A DNA stretch of 64,000 nt from Neelides folsomi (lineage: Eukaryota > Arthropoda > Collembola > Neelipleona > Neelidae): the NCBI GenBank assembly GCA_034687125.1, contig JAQGBZ010000010.1, positions 515,375 to 579,374 of the forward strand, written 5' to 3'. The first letter of the stretch is position 1; each line of letters opens with the position of its first letter. Below, piece by piece: positions 13,270 to 24,028 of this stretch. The notes under the pieces were generated by a model. The model was not told where the DNA came from. It did no database searches and saw only the letters and a list, made by a program, of their open reading frames with translations. A program made the translations under genes and the position numbers.

Positions 13270-14486
13270 AGATTACACTCTTTACGAAAATTAAGAATAA
13301 AATAAAAATTACCGTGTAAAAAGTGTAAAATGGTACTTTTAAACCTAATTAATTCCTCTCATTGAATTCACTGCTCTACATATTTGGTTTATGTTTCATC
13401 TTGATGTGTCTCTACCCCACTAGGTTAAAATTAATAGTTTATCTAAAGTGATTAACATTGTGCTCTATAGAATAAATATAAAGATTAATGGTGTGTAGTG
13501 CATGGTGAACTTGTGCACAAAAAATGTTCGAACATCCAATTATTATATACGCATGTATGTACCATATTATGTAGAGTGGCCGAACAGTGTGTTTTGTCTT
13601 CGATGGTTGGAAAAGGGTTAAAATGCATGTATTAATATATTTGGGAGCATAGAGTGAATGAGTGTATAATGATCATCCTGCTTCCGGTTGGTTCCTCACT
13701 GGACGTCCGGGACAGAGGAAATGAATGAAAGCCTGCTCTGAACAATAATGCTAACCGATGAAACTAACGTTCCATAGGATCCCCCATTTCCAGGGACTCG
13801 TCGATGTATTATCAAATGAACCTGTGGGGGATGGTGAGGTCTTTTTAACAAACACACCTGCAATAGAACCCCTCATATAGGAGTTAATCCATCGACTCGA
13901 GAGTCGAGTGTTAATGCTCAATTTTGCGTGCAGCCGTGGAGCCCTCCGTTCCTTACATCCTGTTACATCCTCATATTCCCTTTTTTAACCCGTGTAATTT
14001 CATTTGTATTTCCATACCTGGTCGAGAGAACTTATAGGAGAATTGACTCCACTACTTAACCGAGTGAAACAGTTCGGCTCCAGCCTTCAACGCTTTAAAC
14101 TCCCTCCGACTTCCCGTTCGGCTCTGGTGATCCAATTTATAAAATACTTCACGAATTCTTCAATTCTCACTACCATTTTTAATGTTGAACCGCGAAGATC
14201 TTCACTTCATTCCGTAAGACCAAAAAACAAAATATTTCTAAAAAGTCACTTTTATCCTAAAGCTCATCCTAATCAAATCTCTTTCTATAAATCTGATCCA
14301 TAAAATTATGTACGGATTTTCAAAAATTCAAATCTTTAACGATTTTTACAGATTAATCTTTTTGACATTGAATTTAAACACATCTGAATAGTGAAGTGAA
14401 CTGAAATCAAAGATAGTGGTATTTAAATTCCAAGATAAACTCATTAAAACGTAGTGGAACTTCCAATGGTGTGAAAGAGTGAAGTT

Positions 14487-14494
14487 TATAAAAA
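14487..14494 (+). promoter_or_regulatory. Candidate TATA box of the GPCR gene
   Basis: TATAAAAA lies about 100 bases before the first in-frame ATG of the intronless receptor gene. The spacing would put transcription start near 14515-14525. It rests on motif match and position only. Confidence 0.4.
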
Positions 14495-14588
14495 GAGTGA
14501 GGAAGTTCTGTAACACTTATGAAGGAAACAAATTCAAATCCCGTTCCATCTTATATCATTCCTGAGAAGATCAACTTGAAAGGAGAGA

Positions 14589-16193
14589 ATGTGTATGACA
14601 TTAGTTCTTGACTATTGGGAAACTCTCTCACTCACGGCTGGTTGTAATCTCTATTCGGCAAAATTCCGTCTTTGTGTCCTCACAGTCAAATCGGCGGACC
14701 AACGTTGGCCTGGGGCCGAGTCAAGTAAACTCGACACCAATATGTATTTCCGCGAACGAGACAAACCGATTTTCCCCTCTGAAACATTTCTCGCCATTGC
14801 GGTGCCCAAAATGCTCATCGGAGTGTTGATAATATTCCTCAACTTACTCGCCATTATCACAATGTTCCGGAGCAACCGTTGGATCTCAATCTCACAACGG
14901 AACGGATCCCGGAAGGGCTTTTACATCTTGCCCCAAACGACCCAAGGTCTTCTTCATTCCCTCTTCGTGAGTTATTTAGCCGTTGGGTGCTTGACCCTTT
15001 ATTCTCAACTTTCCCTCTCGGCCTTCATCCTGTGGGAATGGCGGTTCGTGGAGGATCAAGGGAAAGAATGTCTTTTGGTGAACAGCCTGCTCATTGGACT
15101 TTCATTGGCAGTTGCTCTCCATCTGCTCTCATTAGCCGTGGATCGGACCCTTGCGTCTTATCTCCCATATCAGAAGTACTCGTCGTTGTCTAAAGGCACA
15201 GTTCCTTTGTGGCTCCTCGCCATTTGGCTTCCGTCTTCCCTCGTCGGAGCTCTTCCGCTAGCGGGTTGGAAGAGCAACTTCAGCTTCTGTCTCTTTTTCC
15301 ATCAATTCAACGATGACTACCTGAGGTTCGTGAGTGGATTCTTCCTCGCTGTTCTTCTCCTCATTCCCTCCCTTTACTTCTTCTTCCTTGTGGGGCTGAG
15401 GAAGACGGACGATGCGAGGATTTTATACAGATGGTTCCGAAAACTCCAAGCCCATCATCGTCTCACTTTCTTGCTTGTGATGGTCGTCAATATCATTTGC
15501 TGGACTCCGTTCCACATTTACATTTTCCTCTCTTGTCTCACATGTCCTTATGCGTACTGGGGGAGCGGTTTCACACTTGAGTATCTTTTTATGCTCGCAC
15601 TCGTTCCGAGTCTTCTTATTCCACTAATGTTCTCAATTCGGTCCTCCACTGTGGACAAGTGTGTGAATAAAATATCCAAATGTGTTCATTTCCATTTTGG
15701 AGCTGATGATGATGTTGAGGACGGGAGGGATGAGAATATTTTTAATAATCCGCTGAGCAAGAATTCCCCATTGAAGAGGAAATCTCCTCTGTTTTTTATT
15801 GATGACATTCTCCTGAGTGCGACAACAACGACGAATACGAATTCAGTCCCGAGTTCTTCAAATTCAATGAAATATGGAAAGAATAGGGAGGGAGTGAGAA
15901 AAGAGAAAAAACAATGTGTGAGTAATAGGACAGGTAGCAATAACCATCCCACCTTCTTTGCTCCGCATTATCTTCCAAAGAGTCAAGACGGGGAATGGAA
16001 GAAGACGAAAAGACCAGCACCGCCAATACCAACTCATAATACAAAGAAACCAAGAGGGTTGGAAGAAAATTATCCAACACTTGACTCCAAAATGAAAGAA
16101 ATGAATCGATATGGTTCGTCTGATAGTAAATACGGATTTCCAATTCTTCCCAATTCTCATGGAACAAAGACAAGAGTGTTAAAAAAAACCTGA
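14589..16193 (+). CDS. Divergent class A (rhodopsin-like) G protein-coupled receptor, single exon
   Basis: An uninterrupted 534-codon frame with seven hydrophobic segments. TM1 is near residues 70-95. TM3 follows a cysteine (GKEC) and ends in DRT in place of DRY. The second extracellular loop has a matching cysteine (SFC), TM6 carries CWTPFH, and TM7 reads PSLLIPLMF in place of NPxxY. The tail of about 170 residues after TM7 is polar and rich in Lys, Ser and Asn, with basic runs. The motifs and disulphide pair support a plasma-membrane receptor; the ligand cannot be told. The first ATG has a purine at -3 and follows a possible TATA box. A later ATG at about codon 52 would remove a polar extracellular segment. 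The gene is clearly GC-richer than its flanks. Confidence 0.88.
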   Translation: MCMTLVLDYWETLSLTAGCNLYSAKFRLCVLTVKSADQRWPGAESSKLDTNMYFRERDKPIFPSETFLAIAVPKMLIGVLIIFLNLLAIITMFRSNRWISISQRNGSRKGFYILPQTTQGLLHSLFVSYLAVGCLTLYSQLSLSAFILWEWRFVEDQGKECLLVNSLLIGLSLAVALHLLSLAVDRTLASYLPYQKYSSLSKGTVPLWLLAIWLPSSLVGALPLAGWKSNFSFCLFFHQFNDDYLRFVSGFFLAVLLLIPSLYFFFLVGLRKTDDARILYRWFRKLQAHHRLTFLLVMVVNIICWTPFHIYIFLSCLTCPYAYWGSGFTLEYLFMLALVPSLLIPLMFSIRSSTVDKCVNKISKCVHFHFGADDDVEDGRDENIFNNPLSKNSPLKRKSPLFFIDDILLSATTTTNTNSVPSSSNSMKYGKNREGVRKEKKQCVSNRTGSNNHPTFFAPHYLPKSQDGEWKKTKRPAPPIPTHNTKKPRGLEENYPTLDSKMKEMNRYGSSDSKYGFPILPNSHGTKTRVLKKT

Positions 16194-16527
16194 TTTTAAT
16201 TTTGTATAACTAATGTATTTTTATCTTGTGTGTAATTACAATAATATATTACAGATGGAAAATGATGTGTCAATTAGGTATAAAGAAATACATGTAAAGA
16301 GTATTTATATAATGAAATGTAATAGGTTAACAGAGGTGAATTTGAAGATGAATTTGTTCAAAGTTATTTTAAATGAATTGTAAATTATTGTAAATGTCTT
16401 TGTATGATTGTTCACACATGGCTGGTATTGCTTGAGGTTTTACAAGATGCTGTTGGTCAAGGAGATTTTTTGTAAATATTTGACTTATAGTTTTATAGAA
16501 TTATTTTTTTCTCATTTTTATACCAAA

Positions 16528-16533
16528 AATAAA
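16528..16533 (+). terminator. Candidate poly(A) signal of the GPCR gene
   Basis: AATAAA, followed by further overlapping AATAAA copies up to about 16540, lies 335 bases after the stop codon and just before the next gene. Confidence 0.4.
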
Positions 16534-16608
16534 TAAAATAAAAAGAATTTTAAATAATCACTCAAGAATAAATTCCTAAAGTAAGTCATTTACCAAAAGC
16601 ATTCAGAT

Positions 16609-19147
16609 ATGGCAAACATCATAAATTATTTCGTGAACTCGATCAAGAGATTTAGAGGCAATGGGGAGAATGGGGGAGGAGATAATAATGGAAATTTAAA
16701 TGATCATTTGAACCAAGGAAGGAATATACCCGTAAGTAAAATTATCATGTTATTTAAACATTTACAATTACTGATAGTAAAATTATAATAATAATTTTTA
16801 CATTAGAATGCCATAATATTTCAAATTACATATTATAATTAATTTTTTAGGTATTAGTTCTATTGAGCATTTTTGATCATCTCCATACTGGAGACATTCT
16901 CCAATTCCGACTCGTGAACCATCAATGGAATTCTGCCTTTCAATTAGGAGGATACTTTACCAAACATTTTAAATTCACAATTTCACCTTCGGGAATGGCG
17001 AATCCTAATAAGAGAATTATGGTGCTTAATCCACAATCAACATCAGCTTTTCCAAATGTCAGAATGTATCAATTTGGCCCTGTGACAAGTTTAGATTGGC
17101 CCAATGATCCAATCAGCAATATAAGAACATTAGAGCTTACATCAAGCACTTTTGGATGGGTCAAATTTCAACAAATTCTCATTTCTTTGGTCCATTTGAG
17201 GAGTCTTTTGTTAGACTCAGTCAGAATTCATAACGTTCATAATGGGGACTTTGAATCCGGACTTGATGTAGCCATTCGTCGAATCAAGTCACTAACATTG
17301 AAAAAGACCCGAATTCCTCATCTGCTCGGTTTAACTGACCTCATTTGGCCGATTGTGTTTCTTGGCCAATTTAAGGATGAAAATACTTTAGAAGAATTGT
17401 CCCTTCTCAATGTGACCCTTAAAGGAGAAAATTATCAACATCCTCTTTCTGATTCTCATAATAGATTTGCAACAATTCTTGAGGAATTACTCAACAGGAA
17501 TAGAAAATCTCTCAAGAATCTTACCATTATTAATACAAAGTGCTTTTATCATAAACTGAATCGACTCCCACATGTCTTATACACTCAGATTCTCCCGAAT
17601 GTGGAGTTTGAGAATGAAGAGAATGGATATGAGATGCAACTCAGGAAATTGGCTTTACCATCATGGAAAGATATGCAATTTTATGGAGGTTTTGGAATTG
17701 TTATGATTCAATACATTGGGAATTTCCTAGAAAATCAGCACCATTTGGAATCATTAGAAATTCCATATTTTCCACGACGGCCCAATACCGTTTTTCAAAG
17801 ACAATTGATAGTAGAAATGACAAGACTTGGGAAAATCATTTTAACGAAAAGAACAATCAAATCACTTCAAATTCCCAAATGTGAATATTTTAATGATCTG
17901 AAAGACATTAGACATCTTCCTAGATTAAAAAAGATCTCGATTGGGAGTTCGGAAGTTTCTGAGGTTATTGATGAATTTATTCCAAGATTGTCATTTAAGA
18001 TGATTCCAATAGCCAACATTCGAGTGTTTGAAGTTCATTCAAGAACTCCAAACCTTACAGGAAAAATTTCATTTCTTTGTCATTTATTACCAAATCTTGA
18101 AGAACTTTCACTAGGAATTATGAACATTGGACCAATGACTTTCAATATGGAAACGGTTTTATTGGACATTGACATCCATCACATCTTGAGGAATTTGAGG
18201 AATTTGAAGAAACTTGAAATCGGAATTTGTGAGATGTTGACGGACAAAGCCCTTTGTGGTGATAAGATGAGTCTTTGTGAGGAAATCACTGCATGTTCGG
18301 TCTTTGAGTGCAATCCTTGGTTTCAAACCTATGAAGAAAATTCGTTTTCCATTTCTTCATTAGAAAGTGAGCTAAATCTAATCATAAGCATGTTGAAAGA
18401 AACAATTAGAAGATTTCCAATACATAAATGAAATTAAGATAGTGAATATTTATGCATATCTCTTTCGCCCATTAGTAATAAACTTAATGAACCTTGTTTT
18501 TGTTTTGTAGAATTGGAAAGTTTAATATTTAGAGGAAACTCCGCGTTTACAGATGAAGGCATCTTGGCAATAAAAATCCCCACATTACGTTATATTGAGC
18601 TCCCTTCGAGTGACTATGTAAAACTTTAATTTTAAATGTTATGTTAAACTTTATAATTGTCATTAATTTTATAACTTTTTATGCAATAGTATACATTCAA
18701 AGGTATAGAGAAAATGATAAACAACAACCCGAGTCTTGAAAATTTATTTGTGCAATCTTCAAGTAAACTATCGACGAATTCAATAAGTGAACTAAGAAAA
18801 ATGATGACTAGAATGCAATTAAAGCAGGTACATATTAACAAACGAGTTGTATAAAGTGGGCCATAAGTATCTTTCTTTTTTAAATATACAATTGTAAAAA
18901 AGAGATACTTATGGTCCATCTTGTATATGTACATACATAATGTTATGTATTTAACAAAGTCAAACTATTATTATAGCAATACCCAGACTGTGTAATATAC
19001 CTATGTACAATATGTATGTTAACTTTAAACTTATTTGTATAGATAATTGCACCCGAAAACCCCATGGTTGAATTTACAAGAGAACTAAGAAACATGCTTA
19101 TGCTGACAATGGAACCAAATCTTTTTGACGATGGAGCATTAGAATGA
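16609..19147 (+). CDS. F-box protein with leucine-rich C-terminal repeats
   Basis: Exons 16609-16731, 16851-18366, 18511-18617, 18690-18827 and 19043-19147 join in phase to 662 residues. After a Gly/Asn-rich start, residues about 42-75 form an F-box (LLSIFDHLHTGDILQFRLV..W), the module that binds Skp1 in SCF ubiquitin ligases. The rest has irregular leucine-rich units (LRSLLLDS, LEELSLLNV, LKNLTIIN, LESLEIPYF, LEELSLGI, LKKLEIGI), the usual substrate-binding part of such proteins. The large exon can also read on to a stop at 18429-18431. I chose the donor at 18367 (a|gtgagc) because its one-base phase fits exon 3, which continues the LRR pattern (LESLIFRG). The substrate is unknown, and LRR divergence prevents naming an FBXL orthologue. 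Confidence 0.8.
18851..18924. mobile_element. Small inverted-repeat element in the last intron of the F-box gene
   Basis: Arms reading gggccataagtatct and, on the other side, agatacttatggtcc face each other around a short AT-rich centre. The core ggccataagt is shared with the element at 41820-41893, which suggests a Tc1/mariner-type MITE family. It lies wholly inside the intron 18828-19042. Confidence 0.65.
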
Positions 19148-19633
19148 TGATCCGTTATGTGTTATATTGTTAACTCTTTTATAATTGCATACTGATTAAT
19201 GCAATAATCTTTAAGTCTTGTCATCATCTATAAAACTATAATTGATTGCTAACGAATCATCTTGTCTTCTTGTCTAATGCAGTATGTACAAAATAATACA
19301 ATCAGTTAATTAAATTTTAAATTTATAGTTTGAATAAATAATTACTTTAACGTAGAACCTAATATATAGTAGGTACATTTAAAAGTCTATTTCGATTTAT
19401 TGGAGACTAAAGTCCTAAAATTGTTTTTGTTAAAATACAAAAAGACAATCAATATCTGTAAATCCACCATTAGAACCTCTAATTTCTACTGTATGTAATA
19501 GAAATGAAATGAAAGCTTGTTTCTTGGAGAATAAAGTCGTTTAACATGTAAGATTTAAATATTTTAAAACGTCATTATATAATTAAGTTTAGAGGTTACA
19601 ATAATAAACCTGATGCGATTAGATTGAATTGAA
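19148..19633. other. Spacer between the F-box gene and the next gene
   Basis: AT-rich 3' and 5' flanks with no supportable gene or repeat. An AATAAA near 19334 could serve the F-box gene. Confidence 0.4.
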
Positions 19634-20957
19634 ATGGAGAACAATAAAAGATCAAAAACGAATTTGGGTAGCGATACATTAGAATCTCTCGTTCTAACCA
19701 GAGATTCTGGATTAAAACTTCCTCTCCCAGTCTCCAGCAGCACTAATTTCCCAAGAAATCTCCGATCGAGTCTCCTCCTCGAACAAAAATTCTCTCAAGC
19801 AGATAAGAAAACACAAAACAAGTTCATTCGGAAATTAATTCACCAAACCACTGGATTTACCAAATCCCGAAATCACCATTTTGCTCTACGGATCATCGAC
19901 AAAGAGCGAGCGCCATTCGACAAATTAAATCATCCAATTTCACTCAGGAACAACATGTCAGATACATCGCTGAGCTCCGACACAGAAGCAGAACATCGTG
20001 GGCCAAAGGTTAAAGGCGAAATTAAAAATCCTCGACATGGATTTCCCCTTCGTCTCAAATCGGACGAAGACATCCAATACGATGAAATTGAAGAACTTGA
20101 GTCTGACAACGAATTTGGTGCGAAATTCGATACAGCTTTAATTACTCTCAATACCTTTTGTCGTGCCGATAATCCGAATCTTGTGGGAGATCCAAGTTTT
20201 ATTTCCGGGAAAGCTGCTGTTCTCTGGCCGGATCGAATCTCTGAATATAATTCAAAGCGGGAGAAGCGAATGGCAATTAAAGAAGCTTCTGGCAATTTCT
20301 TGAAAGGTCAAAATACGAAGATAAGGAATCTCAATGATCGGGAAGTGATGGCGCTTAAAGAAGACTTCAGGTCAAATAGAGAAAAGGAGATGGATGGTTC
20401 TTGCTCAGAATCTGATCCTGAAATGTCTGAATACATCAATGAACTTGCTCGGAGGAAGAAGCGACGTGAGAATCGAACAAGAGAGGTCATTTACTACGAT
20501 GAAAGTCTCGGCCGAATTAGGAATTTGCACAGATCTTCAATTTCGCTCACGTCATATTATAAAACGGACGCTAATTTGTTTGGGAAATCAAATCGTCTTC
20601 ATGCTATTATGACACCAGAAGAGCTTAAAAGTACGTTAACTATATTGTACAAAATTAATGTTTAGCTTTTTCTAATAAATTATTACATAATTTGAAGATT
20701 AACTGGTTATGACTCATGTCTTCACGAGTTAAGATTATCCCAATGTGAAATAATTCTTTCATATTTAATTTTATTCCCAATTAGTGGTGGGCTTCGAAGA
20801 TCCCAACGAACCAAAAGATGTCCCAAAGGAAAGCGGAGAAATGATCGAAATCAAAGAAGGAGAAATCCCAGAGGAACCAGGAAAGTCTGATGACAAAATA
20901 GCAGCACCCTTTTCTGCTAATGAAAAAGGAGACACCGGGGATCTTAAATTCTCTTAA
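19634..20957 (+). CDS. Unrecognised charged, probably disordered protein
   Basis: Exons 19634-20630 and 20785-20957 join with phase 1 to give 389 residues. It has no signal peptide or membrane segment. The composition is rich in Ser, Glu, Asp, Lys and Arg, with basic clusters (RRKKRREN near the middle of the C-terminal half), acidic runs (YDEIEELESDNE), and a more ordered-looking piece around NLVGDPSFISGKAAVLWPD. The last exon is acidic and proline-rich (PKDVPKESGE). The clean intron and long frame in an AT-rich genome make it a real gene. The basic clusters could be nuclear localisation signals, but I see no domain that fixes a function. Confidence 0.75.
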
Positions 20958-21184
20958 AAGTCTAATCATAATATTATGATGCAACGCTTTATTAATTTAC
21001 CAATTACTTGAGCAAAATTAAAAATCTATTAATTAATTATATGTATGTTAAGTATAATATTTGTAAAAATGTACTTAAATATTTATGTAAAAATAAACTA
21101 CACCATTAACAAATAATATTAAAAGTTTCACATATCTTTACAAAGAATTTTTATATAAGAATTCTGTTGCATAATTCAATATCC

Positions 21185-21190
21185 TTTATT
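21185..21190 (-). terminator. Candidate poly(A) signal of the FAX-like gene
   Basis: TTTATT on the + strand, which is AATAAA on the - strand, lies 85 bases beyond the stop codon of the FAX-like gene. Confidence 0.4.
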
Positions 21191-21274
21191 TGTCAGTTAA
21201 TATCAATTGATTATAAAATTAAAATCGTTTAAGTTTTGTGGCGTAGATCGCATTTTAATTGAAAATCTCCATTA

Positions 21275-22860
21275 TTATTTCGAAAGATAAGTATCCCAAT
21301 CTGGCCAGAACTTCTCTTTCATCCTTAAGGTATATTCTTTCAAGTTTATCATTTCTTTATCTATTATAAAAAGTTTAATCAAACCATTATATCCCCCTTA
21401 TTAGCATTTAATTTAATTTGGAAATTCTCAATTTTTAGATAGAATTACATGAATAGATTTATTACCATTTATAAGCTTTTCATACGGTGATCCATCTAAT
21501 CCCCATAAGCATTGCGTCGTAAAAGCAAAAATTGCACAATCATCTTCACAAGGTTCGTTTCCAAGAATGAATTTCTTTTTCCCCAGAAGTTTCGAAGTTA
21601 TTCGAATATCTTCGCACATGATCTTGTGAATTACTTCTTTTGGGTGTTTTCCTATACCTTGACTATCGGCTCTCCACAATACAACAAGCTTAATCATTTG
21701 TCCATAAACCCATGATATTTGCGTAGTTAGCTTTAGTAACGATTCTCTTGTACCAAAAGCAAACCGCCATAGGGCCAATCCCCTGGATGAATAGATAACC
21801 AAACAGATTAATAAGTATTTATACATAGGGGTTTTCACATTGAGCGATACATGATACTTGAGGTATTAATAATACAGAGGCAAAATACATTTTATAACAT
21901 TTATTTTTTAAAATACCAAAAGAAATGTTCTTCGAGCATAATTCTTACTGCAGAAGACATTGCAATTTGTTCATCATTATAGGATCCATTAACATTCTTG
22001 TTAAATTTCCTGTTTAATGCACAAAACATTATCACAAACTTTTCATATTTTAGCGGTTATATTAACTGATAGCACTGATAAATAGATAAATACAGTAAAA
22101 ACAGGTAATATAATAAGAGAAAATATCGTTTTTAAAAATGATCTACTTTTTTAGAAATTCAATAATAAGTTGACTGTCTCCCACATGTTCACCATTTAAC
22201 GAAATCCAAGGTGTTTTTGATGTTGGTCCAAAGGGATCTTTATGATCTAACTACGGATAGTTAAAAATTCATCGCATCTTAATCTTAACATTATTATTCT
22301 TATGAATAATTTTAATTAAAGGAATAAATTATGAATACCTTGAATGGAAGATTTGCCATTTTAAGGAAAGTCAAGACTTTGACTACAAATGGCGACCCAC
22401 TTAGGTTTGATATTCCAGGTTTAACACAATGGACGATTATCTATTTTATATATTAAATACCTTAGATTTAGTACATTGCATTAGCCATAAATTTACAAAT
22501 AAGTAATGTATGTATCTAAATGCAATATATTTATTTGTGCATCAGAAATATTCAAGTGAAGTGCTATGTATTGCTATAATGTCAAAGGTCACAATCTTAT
22601 GATTTCTTACCACATTTTTTGGTGTATTATTCCACCGATCCCTGTATATAATTACAAAAGTCCACAATTACTTTTCTGAAAATTATGTATATGTAATTTA
22701 GATAATGAATGTTGAAATTATGATTAGCATATTAATAAAATTAAAGATTCCTTTACAATTTCTTTTGAAGAAAGTATTGTGGGACATATTTTTTGAGCAA
22801 GTAAATGACGAGCGCCCCAATGAACCAATATAGGATTTTTGAGAAACAACAGCAAGACAT
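21275..22860 (-). CDS. Failed axon connections-like protein (metaxin/GST fold), N-terminally anchored
   Basis: Seven exons on the - strand (22860-22757, 22641-22611, 22440-22339, 22250-22147, 22009-21917, 21782-21466, 21360-21275) join in perfect phase to 278 residues. Residues 8-25 form a membrane anchor (ILYWFIGALVIYLL). A thioredoxin-like GST N-domain follows, with SPFVVKVLTFLKMANLPF and SKTPWISLNGEHVGDSQLII. The helical GST C-domain has MLEEHFFW, QGIGKH, LLGKKKFILGNEP..DDCAIF and the end MKEKFWPDWD. This arrangement is that of the FAX/FAXC/CDR family, which in flies modifies axon growth and elsewhere is linked to xenobiotic or lipid handling; the enzymatic role is unsettled. The 31-base exon 2 is a microexon. 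Confidence 0.88.
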
Positions 22861-23575
22861 TCTTAAGTCTAAATAATTTACTCTCGTCACTTTTACATGT
22901 TACTTGTCTTTTATGCTGTGCTGTAAGGGAATATCTCATTCAGTATTATCTTTAATTGTATGTCAAATGATAAATCAGCACACGAGTACCTAAGTACGTG
23001 ACCAAAAGACTCGTTAATACTGAAAAATATAAGATAGCGAATATAAGTATTATAGATACACAGTGTAATAATGTACACCTACATTATGGGTCACACGTTA
23101 ACGCGTTTTTAGATAACAAAATATTTATATTAAGAGGATGCTCCAAATAAATATTTGTAATACATAATGCTCAATATAATTAAGTGGTTTTATGGTTTTA
23201 CTCGCTAGCAATTCTATTCTTTTGTTATTCTTGTATCATTAATGTATTTTTATTTTGTCAAAAATCTCGTTTGAAAATTATTCAAAATAACAATGATATT
23301 TATGAGCAATTTAGGACACAACACTTGATTCAGAGTAGTACACAAAGGTAAAAAGCAATTTTTATGTCGGATTAAATACTTGTATGGTACATGTAATCAG
23401 AGTTAAATATAGGATATGTTTTTCTTATGTTTTAATCTCTTGCTCGTGATATCGAAATACCTTTATTACAAGTAATATGCCTAATTTAATAATGCCTATA
23501 ATTTTTCAAAATAATTATAAAATTAAATACTTTTTTTATATTGGTCATTTAATTTGATAATTGTTTTTACTTGAA
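22861..23575. other. Upstream flank of the FAX-like gene
   Basis: AT-rich spacer with no supportable gene. The promoter of the - strand FAX-like gene should lie just above 22860; no clear core motif was seen. Confidence 0.4.
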
Positions 23576-23775
23576 GGCATTCAACGTCCGCGAGAACGTA
23601 AGGAAATGTTTGCCAATGGAAGATTGAGAGGTCATTCAGTCAACATTTAAGTTATTGTGAAAATAACGAATTTAGTAGCAAGATATCCTGGCTCAACTCA
23701 TGACGGTTACATATGGAGGAGCTGTGGCCTGCGTGAAACCTTTGTTAGAGATCCGCCAACTGGATGGATATTAGG
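23576..23775 (+). pseudogene. Harbinger/PIF transposase fragment, broken
   Basis: The + frame reads FANGRLRGHSVNI, then a stop where Q is expected, then TNLVARYPGSTHDGYIWR and TGWILG. This is the central DDE region of HARBI1-like transposases (usual pattern HSINVQV...ARWPGSTHDS..W). The expected HDS is HDG here. The frame is open on both sides of the single stop, ends soon after WILG, and has no partner N- or C-terminal part nearby on this strand. It is a dead fragment of a lineage different from the one at 24029-24930. Confidence 0.75.
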
Positions 23776-24028
23776 TATACAAACATTTTAATTAATATTT
23801 TGATAATATTGGAGTAATATAGGAATAATGAAATTATTGGAATTACAAATTCGTAAAGAGGAAATCATTGTCTTTGAATTGGAACAAAAGAACAACCTTT
23901 CACCTTCGGCACACACAGAACATTTATACAAATAATTTACTTATATTTATTAGTTATGATTTCTTTATTTGCCTTTAAATGCTATTGTGATTTAGGCTTT
24001 AATATATTGTTTTCTGTTAAAAACTAAT

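Larger units (their letters stand above)
11883..14588. other. Intergenic spacer between DNAJB11 and the GPCR gene
   Basis: No supportable gene in about 2.7 kb. It contains the inverted-repeat element at 13078-13269. A less AT-rich block at about 13680-13960 may be regulatory. An open frame at 14004-14303 has no domain or codon signal I trust. Confidence 0.5.

Noticed and set aside
14004-14303. 99-codon open frame before the GPCR gene
   Set aside because: No domain, no splice partner and no composition change; it ends before the candidate TATA box of the receptor gene.
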